From positions 73,958 through 137,957 of the forward strand of contig JADJEA010000008.1 in the NCBI GenBank assembly GCA_016702415.1: a DNA stretch of 64,000 nucleotides. Direction: 5' to 3'. The position numbers were made by a program, and so were the translations under genes. Below are positions 27,875 through 36,449 of the stretch, one piece after another (position 1 is the first letter of the stretch; the number at the start of each line of letters is the position of its first letter). Origin of the DNA: Nostocoides sp. (GTDB taxonomy: Bacteria; Actinomycetota; Actinomycetes; Actinomycetales; Dermatophilaceae). The notes beneath the pieces were generated by a model. The model saw nothing but the letters and a program-made list of their open reading frames with translations. It was not told where the DNA came from and ran no database searches.

Positions 27875-28639
27875 TCAGCGCGGGGGCATCCGCAGCGCAC
27901 CGTCGAGGCGGATGACCTCGCCATTGAGCATGGCGTTGTCGACGATATGGGCGATGAGCTTGGCGTAGTCCCGCGGATCGCCCAGCCTGGACGGGTGCGG
28001 CACCTGGCCGGCGAGGTGCTCCTTGACCTCGCCCGGCAGCCCGTCCATCATCGGCGTCGCGAACGTCCCGGGGGCGATCGTCACGACCCGGATCGCCTTG
28101 TCGGCCAGGTCGCGCGCGGCCGAGAGGGTCAGCCCGACGATGGCGCCCTTGCTCGAGGCGTATGCCGCCTGTCCCACCTGCCCGTCGTAGGCCGCGATCG
28201 AGGCGGTCATGACGATGACCCCACGGTCGCCGTCGATGGGCTCGTTGCCGACCATGGCCGCGGCGGCCAGGCGCATGACATTGAAGGTCCCGATGAGGTT
28301 GATGTCGATGACCGTCTTGAAGGTCTCCAGGAGGAGCGGCCCGTGCTTCCCCACGACCCGACCCGGGGTGGCGACCCCGGCGCACATGACCGCGATCCGC
28401 AGTTCCCCGAGCTCGCGGGCCACGCCGATGGCGGCGGCCACTTGGCCCTCGTCGCGGACGTCGGCGGCAGCGAAGCGCGCGTGCTCGCCGAGTTCACGCG
28501 CCAGTTCCTCGCCCCGCGAGGTCGGCAGGTCGACGATGACGACGCTGGCGCCGTTCTCGTGCAATCGGCGCGCGGTCGCCTCCCCGAGCCCGGAGGCTCC
28601 CCCGGTGACGAGGGCGACGGTGTTCTCGGACAACTGCAT
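27875..28639 (-). CDS. Short-chain dehydrogenase, 3-hydroxyacyl-CoA dehydrogenase (HSD10) type
   Basis: This 254-residue NAD-dependent SDR has the cofactor motif 'TGGASGLG' near residue 12, the 'NLIGTFNVMRLAA' helix and the catalytic 'YASSKG' Tyr-x-x-x-Lys. The C-terminal pattern 'FATPMMDGLPGEVKEHLAGQVPHPSRLGDPRDYA' fits 3-hydroxyacyl-CoA dehydrogenase type II. It would oxidise 3-hydroxyacyl-CoA to 3-ketoacyl-CoA in beta-oxidation. GAGGAGA precedes the ATG. It lies 51 bases downstream of an acyl-CoA dehydrogenase gene on the same strand, so the two probably act on successive steps. Confidence 0.88.
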   Translation of the reverse strand: MQLSENTVALVTGGASGLGEATARRLHENGASVVIVDLPTSRGEELARELGEHARFAAADVRDEGQVAAAIGVARELGELRIAVMCAGVATPGRVVGKHGPLLLETFKTVIDINLIGTFNVMRLAAAAMVGNEPIDGDRGVIVMTASIAAYDGQVGQAAYASSKGAIVGLTLSAARDLADKAIRVVTIAPGTFATPMMDGLPGEVKEHLAGQVPHPSRLGDPRDYAKLIAHIVDNAMLNGEVIRLDGALRMPPR

Positions 28640-28690
28640 TCGATCTCTCCTCAGGTGGTGTCGGGTGTGTGCCGGCCGGCGCGGGCGCCG

Positions 28691-29848
28691 TCAGCGGCCG
28701 AGCACATGCCTGCTGATGACGAGCCGCTGGATCTGGTTGGTCCCCTCGAAGATCTGGGTGACCTTGGCCTCGCGGAAGTAGCGTTCCGCAGGGAAGTCCT
28801 GGGTGTAGCCGGCCCCGCCGAGCACCTGGACCGCGTCGGTGGTCACCTTCATCGCCGCGTCGGTGGCGACGAGCTTGGCGACGGCGGCCTCCTTGGAGAA
28901 GGGTCGGCCGGCGTCGTGGAGGCGCGCGGCATACAGATAGGCGGCGCGGGCGGAACTCACCGCGGCCTCCATGTCGGCGATGAGGAAGGCCAGTCCCTGG
29001 TTACTCGCGACCGGGCGGCCGAACTGGTGGCGGTCCACGGCATACCCCGCGGCGAGGTCGAGGGCCGACTGCGCGAGACCGGTGGAGGCGGCGGCGATCC
29101 CGAGCCGGCCGGCATCCAGGGCGGAGAGCGCGATCGCCATCCCCTGCCCCTCGGCGCCGATCCGGCGGTCGGCCTCGACCCGCACCCCGTCGAAGATGAC
29201 CTCGCTGACCGTGTCGCAGTGCAGCCCCATCTTCCGCTCGGGAACCCCGAAGGACAGGCCGGGCGCATCGGCGGGGACCACGAAGCACGAGATCCCACGA
29301 CCGCCGTCGTCGGAGGTCCGCGCGAACGTCGTGTAGAAGTCGGCATGGCCGGCGTGCGAGATCCACGACTTCGTTCCTGAGAGGACGTATGCCGTTCCGT
29401 CCCGCTCCGCGCGCGTCGTCATCGACCCGATATCGGAGCCGGCGAGCGGTTCGGACAGGCAGTAGGCGCCCAGTTGGGTGCCGGAGAGCATCCCGGGCAG
29501 GAGCGCCGCCTGCTGCTCGCGGGTCCCGAAGGTCGCGACGGGGAAGCACGTCAGGGAGTGAACGGAGGTCCCCACCGCCACCGACATCCACGCCGCGCCG
29601 ATCTCCTCGATCACCTGGAGATAGGTCTGATAGGGCTGGGCACCGCCACCGAACTCCTCGGCATACGGCAAGGACAGGAGCCCGGCCGCCCCGAGGGTGG
29701 TGAAGATGTCGCGGGGAAGTTCTGCCCCGGTCGCCGCCGCCGCTTCGGCCGCGTCGACGCGCGGTCGCATCTCCTTCGCGGCGATCTCACGGACGAGGGT
29801 GATGAGGTCGTCCCCGATCTCGTCGGGCATCAGACGGGTCACCGGCAT
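28691..29848 (-). CDS. Acyl-CoA dehydrogenase
   Basis: This 385-residue FAD flavoenzyme introduces the alpha-beta double bond in acyl-CoA. Family landmarks include 'AYCLSEPLAGSDIGSM', 'GTKSWISHAGHADFY' and the C-terminal 'QVLGGAGYTQDFPAERYFREAKVTQIFEGTNQIQ'-type block, whose Glu is the likely catalytic base. The ATG at 29848 has a TAGGTT -10 box six bases upstream and no Shine-Dalgarno, so the message is probably leaderless. It forms a likely operon with the SDR downstream. Chain-length preference is not readable. Confidence 0.92.
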   Translation of the reverse strand: MPVTRLMPDEIGDDLITLVREIAAKEMRPRVDAAEAAAATGAELPRDIFTTLGAAGLLSLPYAEEFGGGAQPYQTYLQVIEEIGAAWMSVAVGTSVHSLTCFPVATFGTREQQAALLPGMLSGTQLGAYCLSEPLAGSDIGSMTTRAERDGTAYVLSGTKSWISHAGHADFYTTFARTSDDGGRGISCFVVPADAPGLSFGVPERKMGLHCDTVSEVIFDGVRVEADRRIGAEGQGMAIALSALDAGRLGIAAASTGLAQSALDLAAGYAVDRHQFGRPVASNQGLAFLIADMEAAVSSARAAYLYAARLHDAGRPFSKEAAVAKLVATDAAMKVTTDAVQVLGGAGYTQDFPAERYFREAKVTQIFEGTNQIQRLVISRHVLGR

Positions 29849-29854
29849 GCGCCT

Positions 29855-29860
29855 AACCTA
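29855..29860 (-). promoter_or_regulatory. -10 box for leaderless acyl-CoA dehydrogenase gene
   Basis: Minus-strand TAGGTT ends six bases before the ATG. It fits the TAGnnT form seen at several other genes in the window. Confidence 0.45.
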
Positions 29861-30045
29861 GTGCGGTCCGCCGCCCGGAAAGCACCCATGGTGACCAGTC
29901 TCGCGCGCACGATTCGGGGCCGCCCGCACCCGGCTGGTAACCTGGGCAGTCGTGTGTGCGGCGCCGGCGCTTCGTCGCCGAGCCGTCTCGGCCGGGGTGG
30001 GCCGCGGACCGCAGCACATCGTTCCCAGGGAAGGCTGATCGATTC

Positions 30046-30959
30046 ATGGCGCAATCCGGGCCCGCCACGCTGACGCACCTGCAGCGGCTGGAGGCCGAGA
30101 GCATCCACATCATGCGCGAGGTCGTCGCCGAGGTCGAGAACCCGGTGATGCTCTACAGCATCGGCAAGGACTCGGCCACGATGCTCCACCTCGCCCGCAA
30201 GGCGTTCTATCCGGCGCCGCCGCCCTTCCCGCTGCTCCACGTCGACACGACGTGGAAGTTCCAGGCGATGTACGACCTGCGCGACAAGGCGGCCCGCGAG
30301 GCGGGCATGGAACTGCTCGTCTACCAGAACCCCGAGGCGCTGGAAAAGGGCATCAACCCCTTCGACCACGGGCCGCTGCATACGGACATGTGGAAGACGG
30401 AAGGGCTGAAGCAGGCCCTGGACAAGTACGGCTTTGACGCCGCCTTCGGCGGTGGCCGGCGCGATGAGGAGAAGTCCCGGGCCAAGGAGCGCGTCTTCTC
30501 CTTCCGCAACTCCCGTCACCAGTGGGACCCCAAGAACCAGCGCCCCGAGCTGTGGAAGCTTTACAACGCCCGCAAGCACCGGGCGAGTCCATGCGGGTCT
30601 TCCCCCTGTCCAACTGGACCGAACTCGACATCTGGCAGTACATCCACCTCGAGGGCATCGAGATCGTCCCCCTCTATTTCGCCGCCGAGCGCCCGGTCGT
30701 GGAGTACGACGGCCTCCTGATCATGGTCGACGACGACCGTATGCCGCTGGCCCCCGGCCAAGTGCCCGAGATGCGCAGCGTGCGCTTCCGGACCCTCGGG
30801 TGCTATCCCCTGACCGGCGCCGTCGAATCGCAGGCGCACACCCTGCCCGAAGTCATCCAGGAGATGCTCCTGACCACGAGCTCCGAGCGCCAGGGCCGGG
30901 TGATCGACCACGACTCCGCCGGCTCGATGGAGAAGAAGAAGCAGGAGGGCTACTTCTGA
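30046..30959 (+). CDS. cysD: Sulfate adenylyltransferase subunit 2 (CysD), frameshifted
   Basis: CysD is the ATP-pyrophosphatase subunit that forms adenylylsulfate with the CysN GTPase. It has the PP-loop 'YSIGKDSATM', 'LLHVDTTWKF', 'AFGGGRRDEEKSRAKERVFS' and 'NWTELDIWQYIHLE'. The frame breaks near 30588: adding one G to the run in CACCGGGCGAG joins 'KLYNARKHR' to 'GESMRVFPLSNW' and gives a normal 304-residue protein. This gene should be essential for sulfate assimilation, so a sequencing error is likely. AGGGAAGG precedes the ATG, and the stop overlaps the cysNC start as ATGA. Confidence 0.93.
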
Positions 30960-32869
30960 TGACCACCACGGACGAGCCGATCTACCAGGTCGAGTCGCTC
31001 ATCGCCGAGGACATCGACAAATATCTCGAGACCCACCAGCACAAGACCATGCTGCGGTTCATCACCTGCGGTTCGGTCGACGACGGGAAGTCCACGCTGA
31101 TCGGGCGGATGCTTTATGACTCGAAGATGATCTTCGAGGACCACCTCGCGGCGCTGGAAGCCGACTCCAAGAAGGTCGGGACCCAGGGCGAGCAGATCGA
31201 CTTCGCGCTCCTCGTCGACGGGCTCACTGCCGAGCGGGAGCAGGGCATCACCATCGACGTCGCCTACCGCTTCTTCTCCACCGAGAAGCGGAAGTTCATC
31301 GTCGCCGACACCCCGGGCCACGAGCAGTACACCCGGAATATGGTCACCGGTGCCTCGACGGCCGAACTCGCCGTCATCCTCATCGACGCCCGCAAGGGGG
31401 TCCTGACTCAGACGCGGCGCCACTCCTTCCTCACCCACCTGATCGGCATCCGGCATGTCGTCCTGGCCGTCAACAAGATGGACCTGGTCGACTACTCGCA
31501 GCAGGTGTTCGACGACATCGTCGCGGACTACCGCGCCTTCGCCGACTCCATCGGGATCGCCGACTTCACCGCCATCCCGATCTCGGGCTTCCTCGGCGAC
31601 AACATCACGTCACACTCCGAGAACACCCCGTGGTACACCGGCACGACGCTGATGAATCACCTCGAGACGGTCGAGCTGGATCAGACCCTCGACCAGCAGC
31701 GGCCCTTCCGGATGCCCGTGCAGCGGGTCACCCGACCGGACCTGGATTTCCGCGGGTTCGCCGGGACGATCGCCAATGGTGTCGTGCGGGTGGGGGACGC
31801 CGTCCGGGTCCTGCCGTCCAACAAGTCCTCCCGGGTCGCCCGCATCGTCACCTTCGACGGCGACCTCAAGGAGGCCGTCGTCGGCCAGGCGATCACTCTC
31901 ACCCTCGAGGACGAGATCGACTGCTCCCGCGGTGACGTCCTCGTCCTGGACTCCGCACCCGCGGAGGCCGCCGACCACTTCGAGTGCCACTTGGTGTGGA
32001 TGGACGACGCCGAGATGCTCCCCGGCCGGCCCTACTGGATCAAGATCGGGACGACGACGGTCACGGCGCAGTTCGAGCGGCCGAAGTATCAGGTCAACGT
32101 CAACACGATGGAGCACGTCGCGGCCAAGACGTTGGGGCTCAACGCGATCGGCGTCGTGTCGTTCTCGACCGACCGGCCCGTCGTCTTTGAGCCCTATGGC
32201 CTTTCCCACGACCTCGGCGGGTTCATCGTCGTCGACAAGATGACCAATGCGACCGTCGCCGCAGGGATGATCCACTTCGCGCTGCGCCGGGCCCGCAATG
32301 TTGCCTGGCAGCCATTGGAGATCACCCGCAGCCACCACGCGGCGATGAAGAACCAGCAGCCGGCGGTTATCTGGCTGACCGGGCTCTCCGGCGCCGGCAA
32401 GTCCGAGATCGCCAACGAGCTCGAGGTGCAGCTCGCCCGGATGAATCGGCATACCTTCCTCATCGACGGCGACAACATTCGGCACGGTCTGTCCAAGGAT
32501 CTCGGCTTCGACGACGCCGACCGGGTCGAGAACGCCCGCCGGCTGGCCGAGGTCGCCAAGATGATGACCGACGCCGGACTCATCGTCATCGTCTCGGCGA
32601 TCTCGCCGTTCGCGGCGGAGCGCCGGATGGCCCGGGACCTCATCGCCGAGGGCGAGTTTGTCGAGGTCTTCGTCGACCTGCCGCTGGCCGAGGCCGAGAA
32701 GCGGGACGAGAAGGGGCTCTATGCCAAGGCCCGCGCGGGCGAACTGGTCCACTTCACCGGGGTCAACAGCCCCTACGAGCCTCCGACCGCCCCCGAGATC
32801 CGCATCGATGCCATGGCGACCAGCGCCAGTGACGCGGCCCGGGAGATCATCGCCCTGCTCATCCCGTAG
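30959..32869 (+). CDS. cysNC: Bifunctional sulfate adenylyltransferase subunit 1 / APS kinase (CysNC)
   Basis: This 636-residue fusion activates sulfate twice, to APS and then PAPS. The N-terminal EF-Tu-like GTPase (about residues 30-450) has 'GSVDDGKST', 'DTPGHEQYT' and 'NKMDLVD'. The C-terminal APS kinase (about 465-636) has the P-loop 'TGLSGAGKS', 'DGDNIRHGL' and 'FVDLPLAEAEKRDEKGLYAKAR'. It is translationally coupled to cysD. No GTATGCC word occurs in its 1.9 kb, which fits stronger codon selection in this gene. CysNC fusions are standard in actinobacteria. Confidence 0.96.
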   Translation: MTTTDEPIYQVESLIAEDIDKYLETHQHKTMLRFITCGSVDDGKSTLIGRMLYDSKMIFEDHLAALEADSKKVGTQGEQIDFALLVDGLTAEREQGITIDVAYRFFSTEKRKFIVADTPGHEQYTRNMVTGASTAELAVILIDARKGVLTQTRRHSFLTHLIGIRHVVLAVNKMDLVDYSQQVFDDIVADYRAFADSIGIADFTAIPISGFLGDNITSHSENTPWYTGTTLMNHLETVELDQTLDQQRPFRMPVQRVTRPDLDFRGFAGTIANGVVRVGDAVRVLPSNKSSRVARIVTFDGDLKEAVVGQAITLTLEDEIDCSRGDVLVLDSAPAEAADHFECHLVWMDDAEMLPGRPYWIKIGTTTVTAQFERPKYQVNVNTMEHVAAKTLGLNAIGVVSFSTDRPVVFEPYGLSHDLGGFIVVDKMTNATVAAGMIHFALRRARNVAWQPLEITRSHHAAMKNQQPAVIWLTGLSGAGKSEIANELEVQLARMNRHTFLIDGDNIRHGLSKDLGFDDADRVENARRLAEVAKMMTDAGLIVIVSAISPFAAERRMARDLIAEGEFVEVFVDLPLAEAEKRDEKGLYAKARAGELVHFTGVNSPYEPPTAPEIRIDAMATSASDAAREIIALLIP

Positions 32870-32928
32870 GCGCTCCAACCCCTGCGGAGGCGGTCTCCTT
32901 CGGCGGTCATGCCGGTGGCGTGCTGCCG

Positions 32929-33025
32929 ATGGCCGGGTGCCGGTGGCCGGGTGCCAGCGGCCGGATCAGGGGCTCGCTTCGGTGCCGGTGGCCAGGTCAG
33001 GGACTCGCTTGGGTGCCGACCGCGA
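32929..33025. repeat. Short direct repeats downstream of cysNC
   Basis: GGCCGGGTGCC-type units recur near 32929-32955. A longer unit starting TCAGGGGCTCGCTT / TCAGGGACTCGCTT recurs at about 32964 and 32997, the second copy covering the stop of the LLM gene. They lie between two convergent genes and have no assigned role. Confidence 0.45.
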
Positions 33026-33830
33026 TGGCCGTAGCCAGTGTCGTGGCGAAACCCACCAGGGCATCACCCCCTTCGGGTGGCCCGTCGGGGGAGAGGGCGA
33101 GCACCGGCACGTGCGTCGCCCCCGCCTCGGCGTATGCCGCGACCTCCCGCGCGATCCGTCCGGCAGGGGTGTCGTGCGGCACCGGGTGGAAGACGACCGC
33201 GGCGAGGGGGGTGGTCAGGCCGGAGGCGCGGCGCGCGGCATACGCAATGGCGAGACCGGTGCGCACCTGGGCGGGCGTCGTCCCACCGGTGAAGATGAGA
33301 CCGTCGCCGACCTCCCCGGCAAGGGCGAGGGTCTTGGGGCCTTCCGCCCCGACCAGCAGGGGAGCCCGCAGCTGCGGCGAGAGCGGTGGGTGGCGCAGGG
33401 CGACCCGGTCGAGGGTGACATAGCGCCCTGTGGTGGTGACCTCCTCGCCGGCGAGGATGCGGCGAAGGGCCACGGCATACTCCCGCAGGAGGGTCAGCGG
33501 GGACGCGGCCCGGACCCCGGCCTGCCCCATCCAGTCCAAGACTCCGTGCCCGATCCCCGGCAGGAGGCGGCCGGGGAACATCCGGTCCAGGGTCGCCAGC
33601 TCCATCGCGGTCAGCGCGACAGTGCGCAAGGGCACCGGGAGCAGACCGATCCCGACCCGCAGCCGCTGGGTCCGGGCGAGGATCGCCGCGGCGGGGGCGA
33701 GGGCGCTCTCGGCAAAGCAGTCCTCCCACAGCCAGAGTTGGGGGACACCCGCCTCCTCGGCGGCGGCGGCGACCGTCAAGAACCGCTCCGGAGGGGCGTC
33801 CGGAGGAATGATGAGCCCGATCTCGACCAT
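32997..33830 (-). CDS. LLM-class (F420/flavin-dependent, luciferase-like) oxidoreductase
   Basis: This 277-residue TIM-barrel protein belongs to the bacterial luciferase-like family. Landmarks are 'VEIGLIIPPDAPPERFLTVAAAAEEAGVPQLWL', 'RLRVGIGLLPVPLRTVALTAMELATLDRMFPGRLLPGIGHG' and 'PLLVGAEGPKTLALAGEVGDGLIF'. Many actinobacterial members use F420, but neither the cofactor nor the substrate can be decided here. The ATG at 33830 follows a TAGCGT -10 box by six bases, implying a leaderless transcript. It is flanked by convergent cysNC and a codirectional SGNH hydrolase. Confidence 0.85.
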   Translation of the reverse strand: MVEIGLIIPPDAPPERFLTVAAAAEEAGVPQLWLWEDCFAESALAPAAAILARTQRLRVGIGLLPVPLRTVALTAMELATLDRMFPGRLLPGIGHGVLDWMGQAGVRAASPLTLLREYAVALRRILAGEEVTTTGRYVTLDRVALRHPPLSPQLRAPLLVGAEGPKTLALAGEVGDGLIFTGGTTPAQVRTGLAIAYAARRASGLTTPLAAVVFHPVPHDTPAGRIAREVAAYAEAGATHVPVLALSPDGPPEGGDALVGFATTLATAIAVGTQASP

Positions 33831-33836
33831 GACGGC

Positions 33837-33842
33837 ACGCTA
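33837..33842 (-). promoter_or_regulatory. -10 box for leaderless LLM oxidoreductase gene
   Basis: Minus-strand TAGCGT lies six bases before the ATG. The same hexamer occurs at the ung gene and both ABC operons. Confidence 0.45.
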
Positions 33843-33886
33843 TCGGGGGCGACCGACAGTCCTCCCTGATGCGCAGACGGGCCGCG

Positions 33887-34672
33887 TCAGAGGGGGGTCA
33901 GGCCCGGTCGTTTGGCGTCCAGGGTGTCCCCCGAGGACGTATGCCGCACCCGCCGTTCCACCCACGGCGCGGCGTGCGTGCGGGCCCAGTCGAGATGTTG
34001 CCGCAATTGCTCGGCCCGGGCGGCTGGCGGCTGGGGGTCCATCGGCCGGTCCCAGTCCGGGTCGACGGGCGGCAACCCGAGCGCGACCAGCGCCGCGTCG
34101 GCGACCCGGATGTGGCCCTCGGTCGAGAGGTGGATGCGATCCTCACCCCACATCCGCCAATCCCGCACCGAGCGGATGCCCCACAGATTGAGGACGTGCG
34201 CGCCGTGGCGGGCAGCGATCGTGAACAGGTTCGCGGTGTGGAGCGCGTGCCGTGGCCGCAGCGCCTTGAACAATCCCGCATCGCGGGGGTCGGTCGGTGT
34301 GGCGAGCAGGACGTCGATCCCCGCGGCCCGCAGGCGGATCACCGCCTCCTCGATCCGGCCCGCCAATGCGTCGAGGTCGACGCTCGGGCGGAGGATGTCG
34401 TTGCCGCCGCCGACCATCGAGACGAGGTCGGGCTCCATCGCCAGGGCCGCGTCGAGTTGGCGCCCGACGACGTCGTCGAGCTTGCGCCCCCGGACCGCGA
34501 GATTGGCGTAGGCGAAGGGGACACCGGAGCGGGCGGCATCCGCCGAGAGCGCCTGGGCGAGCCGGTCGGCCCACCCGACATAGGCGCCGGGTGCCGCCGG
34601 GTCCGCATCCACCATTCCCTCGGTGAACGAGTCGCCGATGGCGACATAGCGCTGCCAGACGTGCGCGGGCAT
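33887..34672 (-). CDS. SGNH/GDSL hydrolase family protein
   Basis: This 261-residue esterase/lipase-like protein has the four SGNH blocks: 'AIGDSFTEG' (Ser nucleophile, near residue 13), 'NLAVRGRKLDDVV' (Gly), 'MVGGGNDIL' (Asn) and 'DRIHLSTEGH' (catalytic Asp-x-x-His). There is no signal peptide, so it is probably cytoplasmic. The ATG at 34672 is chosen because AAGGAGA lies nine bases upstream; the open frame extends much farther upstream but without conserved sequence. Substrate is unknown. Confidence 0.88.
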   Translation of the reverse strand: MPAHVWQRYVAIGDSFTEGMVDADPAAPGAYVGWADRLAQALSADAARSGVPFAYANLAVRGRKLDDVVGRQLDAALAMEPDLVSMVGGGNDILRPSVDLDALAGRIEEAVIRLRAAGIDVLLATPTDPRDAGLFKALRPRHALHTANLFTIAARHGAHVLNLWGIRSVRDWRMWGEDRIHLSTEGHIRVADAALVALGLPPVDPDWDRPMDPQPPAARAEQLRQHLDWARTHAAPWVERRVRHTSSGDTLDAKRPGLTPL

Positions 34673-34820
34673 GTCGTGCGTCTCCTTCCGCCTCGACCCC
34701 CGCGTCCCGCGCGGGCGGAGGCCGCGTCGGGGCTGGGGACGGCGATCAGTATGCGCCACCAGCGTCCTCGCGCAGGCGCGGGGTCGCTCCCCACGGCGGG
34801 CGCCGACTCGGGGCGTGGGG

Positions 34821-35498
34821 TCAGGGCAGCGACCAGTCGATGGGTGCCGCACCCTGCTGCGCGAGAAGGGCATTGGTCCGGCTGAAGGGCCGCGATCCGA
34901 AGAATCCGGCGTGCGCCGACAGCGGCGACGGGTGGGCACTCTCGACGACGGGTGTCGCGCCGAGGCGGGGGGCGAGATTGCGGGCGTCACGGCCCCACAG
35001 GATCGCCACCAGCGGTCCGCCGCGCGCGACGAGCGCGTCGATGGCGCACTCGGTGACCTGCTCCCAGCCCTTACCCCGGTGCGAGGCGGACGCGCCCGGC
35101 CGGACGGTGAGGACTCGGTTGAGCAGCAGCACCCCGCGTTCGGCCCATGGCGTTAGGTCCCCGGTGGTGGGCGCGGGGACGGCGAGATCGGCTTGGAGCT
35201 CGCGATAGATGTTCTCCAGGCTCCGGGGGATGGGCGTGACGTTCGGTGCGACGGAGAAGGACAGCCCGACGGGATGGCCCGGCGTCGGATAGGGATCCTG
35301 CCCGACGATGAGGACGCGGACGTCCGCGAGCGGCTGCTCGAAGGCCCGCAGGACGTGTCGCCCCGCGGGGAGATATCCCCGCCCTGCTGCCAGTTCCTCG
35401 CGCAGGAACGCCCCCAGCGCGGTGATCGTTGCCGCGACCGGTGCCAGCGCTTGCGCCCAGGACGGGTGGATCAGGTCGGGCAGGGGCCGGGCGGTCAC
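34821..35498 (-). CDS. ung: Uracil-DNA glycosylase
   Basis: Ung removes uracil from DNA to start base-excision repair. The 225-residue protein has the catalytic water-activating 'GQDPYPTPG' with its Asp, the uracil-stacking 'GLSFSV' and the DNA-intercalating 'HPSPLSAHAGFFGSRPF' loop. The GTG at 35498 follows a minus-strand TAGCGT -10 box (35505-35510) by six bases, suggesting a leaderless message. Length and motifs are normal for family 1 UDG. Confidence 0.95.
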   Translation of the reverse strand: MTARPLPDLIHPSWAQALAPVAATITALGAFLREELAAGRGYLPAGRHVLRAFEQPLADVRVLIVGQDPYPTPGHPVGLSFSVAPNVTPIPRSLENIYRELQADLAVPAPTTGDLTPWAERGVLLLNRVLTVRPGASASHRGKGWEQVTECAIDALVARGGPLVAILWGRDARNLAPRLGATPVVESAHPSPLSAHAGFFGSRPFSRTNALLAQQGAAPIDWSLP

Positions 35499-35504
35499 CC
35501 CGCC

Positions 35505-35510
35505 ACGCTA
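35505..35510 (-). promoter_or_regulatory. -10 box for leaderless ung
   Basis: TAGCGT on the minus strand is six bases before the GTG start, and no Shine-Dalgarno is present. Confidence 0.45.
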
Positions 35511-35718
35511 TCCGGTCGGCCCCCGCCGGCCGATGCCTCCCGACCAGCCCCGTCGTCGGTGCCACCGCCGCGCCTTGGACATCTCACCGGTTGCGCAGCC
35601 GCGCCGGGTGGACCCGGTCCCGGGTTGGGCCTCGCGTCGGTGGACCCCGCGCTGGTTGGGCCCGCTGCCCGGGCCTGAGGCACCATGCCCCGGACGTGGC
35701 AGGCTGACCCCCGTGCGT

Positions 35719-36393
35719 ATGCCGCTGCGTCCCGCCGTCCTGTTCGACCTCGACGGCACCCTCGTCGACACGATCGAGTTGATCGTCGCGTCCTACGAGC
35801 ACGCGTTGACCAGCGTCTTCGGCCCGGACGTCACCCTCCCCCCGCCGGCGGTCGCCCGGAGTTGGATCGGCCGCCCGCTCAAGGACGCTCTCGCGGAGGC
35901 CTATCCCGGACACGAGGATGCGCTGGAGGCGGCCTACCGGACCTGGAATCTCGCCAACGCCGACCGGCTCATCCGCCGCTACCCGGGCGTGGACGGCCTC
36001 GTTCGCGCCCTCCTCGACGCGCAGGTCCGCCTCGGCGTCGTCACCTCCAAGCGGGCCGAACCCGCGGCACTCACGCTCGCCTGCGCCGGTCTGGGTGGTC
36101 TCATCGACGTGCTGGCATCGATGGAATCCACCGACCGCCACAAGCCCGACCCGGCCCCGCTCCTTCATGGGGCGGCCCGGGTCTCGATGCCGCCCGAGCG
36201 GTGTGTCTATGTCGGCGACGCGGTCGTCGACATCCTCGCCGCCCAGGCGGCCGGGATGATGAGCGTCGCGGTGACCTGGGGGGCCGGCGACCGGGCCGAA
36301 CTCCTTGCCGCACAACCGGATCACCTTGCCGAAAGCGCCGCCGAGTTGACGGCCCTGCTGCTCCCGACCGCCCCTGCCGCCCACCTGTCCTGA
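35719..36393 (+). CDS. HAD-superfamily hydrolase (phosphoglycolate phosphatase/PpaX-like)
   Basis: This 224-residue phosphatase has HAD motif I 'LFDLDGTLVDT', motif II 'VVTSKR', motif III with 'DRHKPDP', and motif IV 'YVGDAVVDILAA'. The helical cap lies between motif I and II, the subclass I arrangement used by Gph, PpaX and beta-phosphoglucomutase. The substrate is not determined. The start could be GTG 35713 or ATG 35719; the second lies inside a GTATGCC word. It is 56 bases upstream of the PLP decarboxylase gene but the latter has its own apparent promoter. Confidence 0.85.
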   Translation: MPLRPAVLFDLDGTLVDTIELIVASYEHALTSVFGPDVTLPPPAVARSWIGRPLKDALAEAYPGHEDALEAAYRTWNLANADRLIRRYPGVDGLVRALLDAQVRLGVVTSKRAEPAALTLACAGLGGLIDVLASMESTDRHKPDPAPLLHGAARVSMPPERCVYVGDAVVDILAAQAAGMMSVAVTWGAGDRAELLAAQPDHLAESAAELTALLLPTAPAAHLS

Positions 36394-36437
36394 CTGGGGC
36401 GGCCGTCGAACCGCACCCTCCGGCACCGGCTCGCGCC

Positions 36438-36443
36438 TACACT
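36438..36443 (+). promoter_or_regulatory. -10 box for leaderless PLP decarboxylase gene
   Basis: TACACT lies six bases before the ATG at 36450, and no ribosome-binding site is visible. Confidence 0.4.
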
Positions 36444-36449
36444 CGCGCA

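Noticed and set aside
27947..29380. Plus-strand open frame opposite the SDR and acyl-CoA dehydrogenase genes
   Set aside because: Both minus-strand genes are certain by family motifs, and the opposite frame is only kept open by high GC.
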